This document shows, one piece after another, positions 1 through 7,796 of a DNA stretch of 64,000 nt. Below the pieces are notes generated by a model, which was not told the DNA's origin, did no database searches, and saw nothing but the letters and a program-made list of their open reading frames with translations. Source of the stretch: Mycolicibacterium sp. P9-64 (GTDB lineage: Bacteria; Actinomycetota; Actinomycetes; Mycobacteriales; Mycobacteriaceae); the NCBI RefSeq assembly GCF_008329605.1, contig NZ_NPKO01000001.1:496001-560000 (forward strand), given 5' to 3'. The translations under genes and the position numbers were made by a program. How positions within the stretch are numbered: the stretch's first letter is position 1; the number at the start of each line of letters is the position of its first letter.

Positions 1-220
1 GCCAGGACGCCCAGCCGGGCGGCTTCTCCTTAAGCCCGCCAAGAAGATTGGACACCTCGACGAAGATCCCGGTCAGCGCGGTGAGGGTGAGTAGCCAGCC
101 GGCCAGAAAGGCCAATCCCGTCGGCTTGGGCCGCGGTGCGTGCAGCACCAGGACCGCCGGGATGATCGACAGCGGCGACAGCGCGATCACGAGGGCGAGC
201 GGGACGAGTTCGGTCAGCAT
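1..220 (-). CDS. GAP-family (Sap/LysE-like) membrane protein, N-terminal part
   Basis: The reverse strand reads from an ATG at 220 off the left edge of the window, giving about 73 residues. The N-terminus (MLTELVPLALVIALSPLSII) is a hydrophobic segment with the polar and proline pattern typical of the actinobacterial GAP/LysE-like family. A second membrane span follows at about residues 40-60, after a short basic loop (HAPRPKP). These proteins are polytopic inner-membrane proteins; some mycobacterial relatives have been linked to envelope peptidolipid export. The C-terminal part lies outside the window, so the family call rests on the first two spans only. The gene is divergent from the multicopper oxidase gene to the right. 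Confidence 0.6.
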   Translation of the reverse strand, partial: MLTELVPLALVIALSPLSIIPAVLVLHAPRPKPTGLAFLAGWLLTLTALTGIFVEVSNLLGGLKEKPPGWASW

Positions 221-332
221 CGAACGCAAACCTAGCAAGCCCAGCATCGTTTCTCGCCAAACCCGCCGTGAAACTCAGATGGCCGTGCATCGTTCCATGC
301 CTTACCGACGGAGGAGTACCGCAGGGCACCGC

Positions 333-374
333 GCCGCAACCGCGCGCGTTATTGCCGCAACCGCGCGCGTTATT
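333..374. repeat. Two perfect 21-bp tandem repeats upstream of the multicopper oxidase gene
   Basis: Copies at 333-353 and 354-374 are identical; each begins GCCGCAACC and ends GCGTTATT. They lie about 90 bp before the oxidase start, between two divergent genes, so they may be paired regulator sites. The second copy runs into TTATTATC, a possible -10 region. Function is inferred only from position. Confidence 0.6.
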
Positions 375-377
375 ATC

Positions 378-417
378 GGAAACGCAAATTCCGCGGAGTT
401 TGCTGTGTAGCGTTTCC
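378..417. promoter_or_regulatory. Nested palindromes in the leader of the multicopper oxidase gene
   Basis: An outer inverted repeat, GGAAACGC (378-385) and GCGTTTCC (410-417), encloses a 20-bp near-perfect palindrome, GCAAATTCCGCGGAGTTTGC (384-403), with one mismatched pair. This could be a dimeric repressor site or an RNA hairpin in the 5' leader. It does not match the copper (TACCC-N5-GGGTA) pattern seen at 30279-30293. Confidence 0.5.
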
Positions 418-460
418 GCTGGCCCAGCGCTGGTGCTGGCCGTGGGTACGAGGGAACGTC

Positions 461-3400
461 ATGCCGCTGCGTTCGAGGAAATCGATTCTGGCCTTCCTGG
501 TCACCGTGGTGATGGTCGGGATGCTGACCAGTTGCACGACGCACACCAAGGAGGCGACCGTTGCGCCGCCCGGCGTGAATGCCGGACCGGACGGTAAACC
601 GGCGCCGTTCCGCGAGCCGGTGCGCCTCTCGAGCAAGGACGGCGTGCTCGAGGTGCGGCTGTCAGCGCACCAGGGCACCGTGAACCTGGACACCGTCAAG
701 GAACCGGTCACCAACTTCCTGGTCTTCGGCTACGACCTGATCAAGGGAACGGCGTCGGACGGATCGACCAAGGGGGACAACGTCTACCCGGGACCGACCC
801 TGCACGTCGACCCGGGCGAAAAGCTGATCGTGCACTACGACAACGACCTTCAGGGCCTCACCATCAAGGACTTCTACGACCCGGCAATGACACCGAAGGG
901 CGGCGAGGTCCCCATCTACCCGCCGACGCTGACCGAGGCGCCGCTCAACCTGCACACCCACGGCCTGCACGTCAGCCCGTCGGGCAACGCCGACAACGTG
1001 CTGCTGTCCATCCCCGCCGGGATGGGCAACACCTACACCTACGACGTGCCGAACAACATGCCCAACGGGCTGTACTGGTATCACAGCCACCGCCACACGA
1101 TGACCACCCAGCAGACCTACCTCGGGCTGGCGGGGCTGCTCGAGATCGGCCGACCAGACGGCAACCTGCCACTCGTCACGCAGAACCAGATTCCGGTGCG
1201 CGACATGGCGATTCAGTACAATTTCGTATTCGACCGGAATGGCAAGGGGCACCAGCTGAACAACTACAGCTGGCCGCAGTTCGTCAGCACGCTCAAGCCG
1301 CCCGAGGGTTCCCAGCTGGCCGACGGCACGTACCAGCCGAGCCTCGCGCCGGTGAACATCGCCGACACCGCCGTCGGCGCCAAGTACGTCACGCCTTGGT
1401 GGGCAGGTCCGCTGTCGCCGAAGAACAACCGCGGCCAAACCCAGTTCATGCCGTCGAACCTGATCGCGTTCGACAGCCCGGACCAGAAGATCGCCGAGAA
1501 CCCGGCGCTGCCGGAGAACCAGCGCGACGTGCAGTACACCGTGAACGGTCAGTTCCAGCCGGAGCTCAAGCTCAAGCCGGGCCAGACGGAGATCTGGGCC
1601 TTGGCCAACATCAGTGACATTTCCTATATGACGCTCCGGTTGACCGAGACCGCGACGGGTAACCACCCGAAGTTCGCCATCGTCGGACAGGACGGCAACC
1701 CCTACACCCAGGTCGGACGGCCCGTCTACGGGGACGGCACCACACTCGCCATCCCGCCCGGCTCGCGCTACGCGATCGCGGTCACCATGCCCGCCCAGGG
1801 CGACCTGGTCCTGGAGTTCCCTCCGGACCCCAAGGCCACCGAGATCACCGATCCCGCTGTGCTGTATACGAACAACGGCACCAAGAACACGCCGGGGATG
1901 CTCGGCAACCTGAGCGTGGATCCCAAGTACATCAGCTACGCCGACGGCTTCTTCGTGTTCCCGACCCAGACGCTGATTCGCGCCACGCCGGATGCCAGCG
2001 GGCCGGGGCAGACGACTGCGTTCGAGCAGGGCCAGAACTTGGGCGCCTACACGTCGTTCGTGGACACCTCGGTGATGACGCCTGCCGTCAATCGCGAGCT
2101 GACCATCACCGACACGATCGGGGGCGACAAGGCCAGCAACAACGACCCCAAGGCCGTCATCTACTTCTTCGAACCCGCGGGCTTCCCGAACGTCCCACTG
2201 ATCCAGCCTCGCCTCAACTCGGTCGAGGAGTGGAAGATCACCAACCAAAACAACGACGCACATCCGATGCACATCCACGTCAACGACTTTCAAGTGATGG
2301 AGATCGACGACCCGCACAACGGTAAGACGGGTGTGCAACCGTGGGGCCTGGACAACGTCAACGTTCCTGCACCGATCTTCAACGACATGCACGTCGTGAG
2401 CACGCCTGCCACGCTGACCCTGCGTCAGGAGTTCCTGGAGTTCGTCGGGACGTATGTGATCCACTGCCACCGGCTGAACCACGAGGACAACGGGTTGATG
2501 GCGACCATCAACGTCATCCCCGAGGTATCGACGTATGCGGTGGCGATACCCGGATCGAGCGGCAGGCCGGCTTCGGTTCAGGTACGGGATGCCAACGGCG
2601 ACAAGGTGTTGCAGACGGTGTTCCCGTTCCCGAACTTCGAGGGCACTCCCAGCGTCGCGATGGCGGACGTCAACGGCGACGGCATCCTGGACCTGGTGGC
2701 GGGCACCGGCAACGGCGCCTCGCCCGAGGTGGTCGCCTACGACGGCAACAACACCAAGGAAGGGCTCTTCAAGACCGAACTCACCCGCTTCGTGCCGTTC
2801 GACGCAGGGTTCAAGGGAGGGGTCAACGTCGCGGCCGCTGACATCGACGGAAATTCGATGGCCGACAACATCATCGTCGGGTCGGGCCCTGGCATCGAGT
2901 CGCAGGTCAAGGTGTTCTCCACGACGCTGCCGAGCGAGTCGGGCAAGGCGCCGGATGTCTTCTCCACCTTCACGCCCTACCCCGGCTCTCAGTCCGGTGT
3001 CACCTTGGCCACCGGCATGGTCGAACTAGGGTCGGGCCGCGAGTCGGTGGTAACGGCGCCAGGCCCCGGAGAGCCGCCGCTCGTCAAGACGTTCCGGTGG
3101 GACCTGTACACCCCCACGGCAAGATCGCAGGCCAACGGCACCACACCGCAACAACATTCGGGCAAGCCGAATGATCCGCGGATGACGGCGCAGTTCCTGG
3201 CCTACGACGAAGACTTTCACGATGGTGTTGCGCTGTCCACGGGCTGGGTGGCCGGTGCACTGGGTGGCGCCAAGAGCATCGTCACCAGTCAGCTCGGCGG
3301 CGCGGGCACCGTGCGCGTGTGGTCGAACGGATCGGTGCTCGACGGGCAACCGGGCATCTACCTGGACAACCCCAACCACCACGAGGAGAACCTCGAGTAC

Positions 3401-3637
3401 AAGCAGATCGCGTCGTTCGAGCCGTTCACCGGCGCGACCGGGGTGACGGTGGCGACCACGAGCACCACGGCAGGCGCGGACGTGCTCGTCAGCGGGAAGG
3501 TGGGCGACGGTGCCGAGGTCCGGAAGATTTCGCTGGCCAGGACGGACGCGGCCGCGACGACGTTGACACCCACGGTGATTGCGACCTTGCCTGCAATGCC
3601 CGGGATGAACGCCCCTGCGCCGCTGGCCGGCAGGTAG
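461..3637 (+). CDS. Lipoprotein multicopper oxidase with C-terminal FG-GAP/VCBS-type region
   Basis: The product has 1058 residues. A lipoprotein signal (hydrophobic residues 8-23, lipobox LTSC with Cys25) predicts an anchored extracytoplasmic enzyme. All four copper-binding motifs of the multicopper oxidase family are visible: HTH at 165-167, HSH at 208-210, HPMHIH at 601-606, and HCHRLNHEDNGLM at 668-680 with the T1 cysteine at 669. Such enzymes oxidise Cu(I), Mn(II) or phenolics with O2. After about residue 700 the protein carries Asp/Gly-rich repeats of FG-GAP/VCBS type (around 734-750 and 795-815), so it is roughly twice the length of an ordinary multicopper oxidase. The ATG at 461 follows a GAGGGAA sequence. 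The substrate cannot be read from sequence. Confidence 0.85.
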   Translation: MPLRSRKSILAFLVTVVMVGMLTSCTTHTKEATVAPPGVNAGPDGKPAPFREPVRLSSKDGVLEVRLSAHQGTVNLDTVKEPVTNFLVFGYDLIKGTASDGSTKGDNVYPGPTLHVDPGEKLIVHYDNDLQGLTIKDFYDPAMTPKGGEVPIYPPTLTEAPLNLHTHGLHVSPSGNADNVLLSIPAGMGNTYTYDVPNNMPNGLYWYHSHRHTMTTQQTYLGLAGLLEIGRPDGNLPLVTQNQIPVRDMAIQYNFVFDRNGKGHQLNNYSWPQFVSTLKPPEGSQLADGTYQPSLAPVNIADTAVGAKYVTPWWAGPLSPKNNRGQTQFMPSNLIAFDSPDQKIAENPALPENQRDVQYTVNGQFQPELKLKPGQTEIWALANISDISYMTLRLTETATGNHPKFAIVGQDGNPYTQVGRPVYGDGTTLAIPPGSRYAIAVTMPAQGDLVLEFPPDPKATEITDPAVLYTNNGTKNTPGMLGNLSVDPKYISYADGFFVFPTQTLIRATPDASGPGQTTAFEQGQNLGAYTSFVDTSVMTPAVNRELTITDTIGGDKASNNDPKAVIYFFEPAGFPNVPLIQPRLNSVEEWKITNQNNDAHPMHIHVNDFQVMEIDDPHNGKTGVQPWGLDNVNVPAPIFNDMHVVSTPATLTLRQEFLEFVGTYVIHCHRLNHEDNGLMATINVIPEVSTYAVAIPGSSGRPASVQVRDANGDKVLQTVFPFPNFEGTPSVAMADVNGDGILDLVAGTGNGASPEVVAYDGNNTKEGLFKTELTRFVPFDAGFKGGVNVAAADIDGNSMADNIIVGSGPGIESQVKVFSTTLPSESGKAPDVFSTFTPYPGSQSGVTLATGMVELGSGRESVVTAPGPGEPPLVKTFRWDLYTPTARSQANGTTPQQHSGKPNDPRMTAQFLAYDEDFHDGVALSTGWVAGALGGAKSIVTSQLGGAGTVRVWSNGSVLDGQPGIYLDNPNHHEENLEYKQIASFEPFTGATGVTVATTSTTAGADVLVSGKVGDGAEVRKISLARTDAAATTLTPTVIATLPAMPGMNAPAPLAGR

Positions 3638-3703
3638 TCGACCCCATTCTGCTGAGAGCAGCGTCGGCAGCGAAAAGTCCTGAGCCTGCGGCATTGTCGA
3701 ACC

Positions 3704-4312
3704 ATGACCGACGACAAGCAGCCGCTGTTCAATCAGCAGCTACGCAATACCCTGTTCCGCAAGCGGGTCCTCGTCCTGGACGGCCCACTCGACGACGACA
3801 ACGGGACCGTGCTCACGACGCAGCTCCTGACGCTCGCCGCCGACGACGTCGACCGGGACATCGCACTGTGGATACATTCACCCGGCGGATCGGTTCCTGC
3901 GATGCTCGCGATCCGCGACGTCATGCGCCTGGTGCCGTGTGACGTGTCGACGCTCGCCCTCGGGTTGGCTTGCAGTGCTGGACAATTCCTACTCTCGGCC
4001 GGGACTCCGGGCAAGCGGTTCGCGCTCCCGCACGCCCGCATCCTGATGCATCAGGGCTCGGCGGGCATCGCCGGCTCCGCAGTCGAGGTGGAAGTCCAAG
4101 CCGACGACCTGCGACATACCCGCGATACCGTGCTCGGCATCATCGCAGGAGACACCGGCCAGGACATCGACCGCATCTTCACCGATTCGCTGCACGACCG
4201 GTGGTTTACCGCGGAGCAGGCCCGTGCGTACGGCTTCATCGACCACGTCGCAGAGCGGTTCGCCCAGATCGTGCCCATGCAGCAGCAGTTCGGGATCGGT
4301 GTGTCCGCGTGA
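3704..4312 (+). CDS. ClpP-like serine protease subunit, catalytic triad present
   Basis: This 202-residue protein has the ClpP fold signature: LWIHSPGGS at about 56-63, nucleophile region GLACSAGQ with Ser91, [11 protein letters not shown] with His116, and the third triad residue Asp161 in the TDSLHD segment before RWFTAEQA. ClpP proteins form tetradecameric chambers fed by Clp ATPases; no ATPase gene is adjacent, although clpB lies about 10 kb away (ClpB does not normally partner ClpP). The gene starts 66 bp after the oxidase and overlaps the next ClpP-like gene by 4 bp, so the pair is one operon. The family is clear. The sequence differs strongly from mycobacterial housekeeping ClpP1/ClpP2, so this is an accessory copy. 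Confidence 0.85.
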   Translation: MTDDKQPLFNQQLRNTLFRKRVLVLDGPLDDDNGTVLTTQLLTLAADDVDRDIALWIHSPGGSVPAMLAIRDVMRLVPCDVSTLALGLACSAGQFLLSAGTPGKRFALPHARILMHQGSAGIAGSAVEVEVQADDLRHTRDTVLGIIAGDTGQDIDRIFTDSLHDRWFTAEQARAYGFIDHVAERFAQIVPMQQQFGIGVSA

Positions 4313-4899
4313 GCACCTACACGATCCCGAATGTGATCACGCGCAACGCCGGTGGCGAGCGGATCATGGACGTCTACTCGCACCTGCTCACCGAGCGGAT
4401 CGTCTATCTCGGCACGGCGATCGATTCCGGTGTCGCCAACGCTCTCATTGCTCAGCTGCTCCATCTGGAGGCCGACAACCCGGAGCAGGAGATCAGCCTG
4501 TACATCAACTCCGAGGGCGGTGACCTGGCTGCGATGCTGGCGATCTACGACACGATGCGGTTCATCAAGGCGCCCGTGGCGACGACGTGCATCGGGCAGG
4601 CCGTCGCGGCGGGGGCGGTACTACTCGCGGCGGGCGCGCCGGGTCGTCGTGCGGTCCTGCCGCACTCGAGGATCGTGTTGCATCAACCGGCCGCGCAGGG
4701 CCGCGGCACGATTCCCGATCTGATCCTGCAAGCCGACGAGGTGGTCCGGGTCCGCAGCCAGCTGGAGGCGATCCTGGCCCGGCACACCGGGCGCAGCCTG
4801 GACCAGTTGCGGCACGACACGGACCGCGACCGGGTCTTCGATGCGGACGGCGCAGTGGCCTACGGACTGGCCGACCAGCTGCTCGATCAGCGCACCTAG
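4309..4899 (+). CDS. ClpP-like subunit lacking the catalytic serine
   Basis: The start is taken as the GTG at 4309, which overlaps the TGA of the upstream gene (GTGA) and gives 196 residues beginning [10 protein letters not shown] longer upstream frame exists, but it reads through the preceding clpP-like gene. The protein aligns along its whole length with ClpP ([20 protein letters not shown] with His125, RHDTDRD with Asp170). The normal serine motif GQAAS is GQAVA here, with Ala100 in place of the nucleophile, so this subunit should be proteolytically inert unless another residue serves. It probably assembles with the partner encoded just upstream. The stop codon shares CTAG with the convergent regulator gene. 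Confidence 0.85.
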   Translation: MSTYTIPNVITRNAGGERIMDVYSHLLTERIVYLGTAIDSGVANALIAQLLHLEADNPEQEISLYINSEGGDLAAMLAIYDTMRFIKAPVATTCIGQAVAAGAVLLAAGAPGRRAVLPHSRIVLHQPAAQGRGTIPDLILQADEVVRVRSQLEAILARHTGRSLDQLRHDTDRDRVFDADGAVAYGLADQLLDQRT

Positions 4900-5210
4900 G
4901 CCGCCAACAGCATCGGATCGGCGGACCGGCGAGTCGCAGGGCGGCTCAAGTCGGCGGAGATGCCCCCGAGCAGGCGGATCAGCTCGATGCCGAGTGCACC
5001 GGAGACCGCGGCGATCATCTCGCTGGAGGGCTCCTTGCGGCCGCGTTCGATCTCGGACAGGTACTGCGGTGAGATGCCCGCGCGCTCGGCCACGTCGACC
5101 AGTCGGCGGCCCTGACCTTCGCGCACGGCACGCAGCTTGCGGCCCAGCACATCGCGCCACAGCGGCTCCGGCTCCCGACGTTCGGGATGGATGCGGATGA
5201 TCTCGCCCAT
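4896..5210 (-). CDS. ClgR/PopR-like XRE-family regulator with Ala-Ala C-terminus
   Basis: This 104-residue protein has a single Cro/C1-type helix-turn-helix at about residues 22-82. The segment [20 protein letters not shown] closely matches the recognition region of actinobacterial ClgR/PopR activators of clp genes. The protein ends MLLAA. In Streptomyces, ClgR and PopR are themselves ClpP substrates recognised through C-terminal alanines (family knowledge), so a self-limiting loop with the convergent clpP-like pair is plausible. The gene converges on that operon with a 4-bp overlap at the stops. No clear Shine-Dalgarno sequence precedes the ATG. A 19-bp palindrome lies 27 bp upstream of the start. 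Confidence 0.75.
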   Translation of the reverse strand: MGEIIRIHPERREPEPLWRDVLGRKLRAVREGQGRRLVDVAERAGISPQYLSEIERGRKEPSSEMIAAVSGALGIELIRLLGGISADLSRPATRRSADPMLLAA

Positions 5211-5236
5211 GGCGACATCATTGCCGGGTCGCGTGC

Positions 5237-5255
5237 GCGAACAAAGGGTGTTCGC
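5237..5255. promoter_or_regulatory. Palindromic operator candidate upstream of the ClgR/PopR-like regulator
   Basis: A perfect inverted repeat, GCGAACA-N5-TGTTCGC, lies 27 bp before the regulator ATG (reverse strand). The position suggests autoregulation or control by another ClgR. I found no matching copy in the 66 bp before the clpP-like operon. Confidence 0.5.
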
Positions 5256-5282
5256 TGCCAGCGCAGTCCCCTGCGGGGGTGC

Positions 5283-6212
5283 TCACTGCAGGGTTTGCTC
5301 CTTCAGCGCGAGAGCCTGCTGGCCCTTGACGTAGCTGACTTCCCGGATGCCAAGGGCACCGTGCAGCTTTCCGGCGGGCAGGGTCACCGGTTTGGGAGCA
5401 GGCCCATCGCCTGGGTGCGGCAGCGGGTAGGCGGTGGTGGTTCCGCTGTGGAAGGTGACATTGCCCTCGGTCTTGCTGAACAGTTGGTGCACATGGCCGT
5501 TGAGACAGGTCACCGACGCGAACCGCTTCAGGTAGCCGAGTGCCTGGGCGGCGTCGTCGGTGCCCCAGCCCCAATCCGGGTACATCGCGAACAGCGGAAT
5601 GTGACTGAACACGACGATCGGGGTGTCGCTCGACAACGTCGCGACGTCCTTCTGGATGAAGTCGAGCTGGTCGGGACCAAGGTGTCCGAGCTTCTTCAGG
5701 TTCAGCGTGTTCACCAGCGCGATGACGTGCACCCCCGCGGTGTCGAAGCTGTACCACCCGTCGCCTCGGGTGCCTGCCCCGAAGGCCTGCTGGTACTTCG
5801 GGTAGTCGATCGTGTCGTGTTCCCCTGGAACGGAGAAGACGTGCGGTGTCTTCAGGCCGGTCATCATCTGCTTGACCTGGTCGAACTGCTCCGCGGTGGC
5901 CAGATGGGTCAGATCGCCTGTGTGGATGACGAAGTCGGGGGTATAGCCGAGGCCGTTCACCTGGTTGATCGCCTCGGTGAACGTGTCGGTCACGTTCGTG
6001 TTGGCAGGTCCGGTGAAACCGAGGTGGCTGTCGCTGATTTGGGCGAACCGCAGCGTGGGCTGTGGCTGTGATCGTGGCGGCGACGCACACCCCGCGACGC
6101 TGGAGAGCACCTCGCCGCCGGCCAGGGTGAGTGCGACTGCCGACCCGAACCAGGCCGAGTGCCGCAGCAATTGGCGGCGCGACATGCCATTGGGATCCTG
6201 GTTCTCGGTCAT
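5283..6212 (-). CDS. Tat-exported calcineurin-type metallophosphoesterase
   Basis: The start is set at the ATG at 6212, which overlaps the stop of the upstream cupredoxin gene (ATGA), giving 309 residues. The N-terminus has a twin-arginine signal (SRRQLLRH followed by a hydrophobic stretch and GCAS, possibly also a lipobox). Metallophosphoesterase motifs follow in order: QISDSHLG, HTGDLTH, VPGEHD (a GNHD variant with Glu for Asn), FSHIPLF and NGHVHQ. These bind a two-metal centre for phosphoester hydrolysis outside the membrane. Translational coupling to the cupredoxin suggests a joint function at the cell surface. The substrate is unknown. Confidence 0.8.
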   Translation of the reverse strand: MTENQDPNGMSRRQLLRHSAWFGSAVALTLAGGEVLSSVAGCASPPRSQPQPTLRFAQISDSHLGFTGPANTNVTDTFTEAINQVNGLGYTPDFVIHTGDLTHLATAEQFDQVKQMMTGLKTPHVFSVPGEHDTIDYPKYQQAFGAGTRGDGWYSFDTAGVHVIALVNTLNLKKLGHLGPDQLDFIQKDVATLSSDTPIVVFSHIPLFAMYPDWGWGTDDAAQALGYLKRFASVTCLNGHVHQLFSKTEGNVTFHSGTTTAYPLPHPGDGPAPKPVTLPAGKLHGALGIREVSYVKGQQALALKEQTLQ

Positions 6213-6715
6213 TTGGTCACCACCACGGTGCCGTGCATCATCGGGTGGATCGAGCAGATGTAGGCGAACGTCCCTGCGTTCTGGAACGTGAACGAGAACG
6301 TTGCGTCGGTGCCCATTCCAGGCGAGTGAAACGTCGTCCCGTCGCTGGAGACCACCGTGTGAGGCTCTTCGTCCTTGTTGGTCCAGGTGACCGTGGTGCC
6401 GACCGGGACCGTGAGACTGGCCGGGGCGAACGCGAAATTGCTGATGTTGACCGCGTTCGAGCCCGCGGGGGCGTCCGACGCGGCCGGGGTGGCCGCGGGG
6501 CCGGAAGCGCTGGGCATCGGCATCGAGCCGCTCGTGCTGCCACCGGCCATTCCCGGTGTGCTGTCGGAGCCAAAGGTCACCGAGGCAGGGCCTGCCGCTG
6601 GTGTACTCGGCGACGAGCAGCCGGTGACGACAAGGAGCGCGGTCAACATCACTGCAGCGGCCGAGCCGATGATGGCAGTGCGTGGACGTCGTTCTGGCGC
6701 AGTGTTGCAGGGCAA
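6209..6715 (-). CDS. Cupredoxin-domain lipoprotein (plastocyanin-like)
   Basis: A TTG at 6715 is preferred as start because GGAGGT (complement of 6723-6728) sits 7 nt upstream; an in-frame ATG at 6760 has no such signal and would add 15 residues. A lipoprotein signal ends at VVTGC. A Ser/Pro/Gly/Met-rich linker leads to a cupredoxin domain of about 90 residues with the type-1 copper ligands EEPHTVV (His), YICSIHPMMHG (Cys, His, Met). The protein would bind copper at the outer face of the membrane. The downstream metallophosphoesterase overlaps by 4 bp. Other copper genes occur at 461-3637 and 30304-31453. Confidence 0.8.
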   Translation of the reverse strand: MPCNTAPERRPRTAIIGSAAAVMLTALLVVTGCSSPSTPAAGPASVTFGSDSTPGMAGGSTSGSMPMPSASGPAATPAASDAPAGSNAVNISNFAFAPASLTVPVGTTVTWTNKDEEPHTVVSSDGTTFHSPGMGTDATFSFTFQNAGTFAYICSIHPMMHGTVVVTK

Positions 6716-6800
6716 GGCGAACACCTCCGTGTTTGGGACGAACCCAGGGCTGGGGACCATTCGCCAAAGAGATAGGTGGAGGGGTTACACGTCGCTCGAA

Positions 6801-6821
6801 GCCAAGAGCCAAGAGCCAAGA
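6801..6821. repeat. Three copies of a 7-bp direct repeat (GCCAAGA)
   Basis: A short perfect 7-bp repeat, three copies, lies between the cupredoxin gene and the ABM membrane protein gene. It is probably a slippage product; no function is evident. Confidence 0.5.
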
Positions 6822-6824
6822 GTG

Positions 6825-7796
6825 TCAGGGCAGGTGCCAGAGCACCTTGGTGGCGAGGTAGAAGACCACCGTCCAGAACGCGAGCGCGGCGACGGAAATG
6901 CCGACACCCCGCCAGTTGGCCTTCGCTGCAGGCACATTCGGCGGCGGGCGCAGCCAGTGCTTGAGCAGCGGGTTGACGTAGTACGGCATCGTCACGAAGG
7001 TCATCAACATGCTGGAGAACAGGTTCCCGACCAGCAGCCCGAGCCACAGCGGCATGTGCAGCGGTGACAGCACGAGCGACAGCAGTACGACGGTCGGGTA
7101 GAGACCCACCCACACCGCGATCGACGTCTTGACGTCCGATGGCGGTGGCGCCTCGTTGCCGCGCTCGTCGAAGGCGAACCAGCTGCCGAACGAGTTGTCG
7201 ATGGTCCTGGAGTGGAAGTCGGAGAAGGCCGCGCCCTCGGCGAGCAGGTCCCTGCGCTCCTTGGAGACCAGCCACTTGTCCAAATTCTCGGCGTTGTCGT
7301 AGCGGTACAGGGTGGTCCACTCGTCCTGAACACCCTCGACGGGGCGGAACAGCTCGGTCCCGCGGAAACCCTCGAACGCGCTCTCCGCCAGGCGCAGTCG
7401 CTCCTGCCAGGCCAGGAAGTCCTCGACGTGTTCGCGGTCCACCCGATGAGTGACGACGACCGTGACCAGCGCATCGGCCTGCCTCGCGCCACCACCGACG
7501 ACCTGCTGTGTGCCGGGGCCGTCGAAGTACTTCTGCCCACCGGCGAGGCGTTCCTGGCGGGTGGCGCTGTTGATCCAGGCCTGCACGTGGGCGACCGAGT
7601 CGAAGCGGTAGACCACGATCCAGTCGGGCTGCACGGACGTCGGCCCGTTCACCTCGGCGCCGATGAAGCCGGGATACTTGGAAGCCTCCCGGTTCATGTC
7701 CTGTTGCCAGGCCTCGAATTCCAGCTCGGAACCGGGCCGCACCCTCTGGCCGATGATGACCGTGGCGGCGTTGTCTGTCGTCACGGATGTTCTCAC
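6825..7796 (-). CDS. Membrane protein with two antibiotic-biosynthesis-monooxygenase (ABM) domains
   Basis: The start is the GTG at 7796, overlapping the stop of the upstream dehydrogenase gene (GTGA), giving 323 residues beginning VRTSVTTDNA. Two ferredoxin-like ABM repeats cover about residues 8-100 and 110-200. The first contains YPGFIGAEV and VVYRFDSVAHVQAW; the second contains FEGFRGTELF and LYRYDNAENLDKW. About three hydrophobic segments follow in the last 100 residues. Actinobacterial fusions of this type are annotated as ABM-family proteins without a proven reaction. Coupling to the xanthine-dehydrogenase-type operon is seen in the sequence; a role in it is not established. Confidence 0.75.
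   Translation of the reverse strand: MRTSVTTDNAATVIIGQRVRPGSELEFEAWQQDMNREASKYPGFIGAEVNGPTSVQPDWIVVYRFDSVAHVQAWINSATRQERLAGGQKYFDGPGTQQVVGGGARQADALVTVVVTHRVDREHVEDFLAWQERLRLAESAFEGFRGTELFRPVEGVQDEWTTLYRYDNAENLDKWLVSKERRDLLAEGAAFSDFHSRTIDNSFGSWFAFDERGNEAPPPSDVKTSIAVWVGLYPTVVLLSLVLSPLHMPLWLGLLVGNLFSSMLMTFVTMPYYVNPLLKHWLRPPPNVPAAKANWRGVGISVAALAFWTVVFYLATKVLWHLP

Noticed and set aside
3970..4308. Extended N-terminus for the second ClpP-like protein
   Set aside because: The extra 113 residues are an out-of-frame reading of the first clpP-like gene; the GTGA overlap start at 4309 gives a normal ClpP length.
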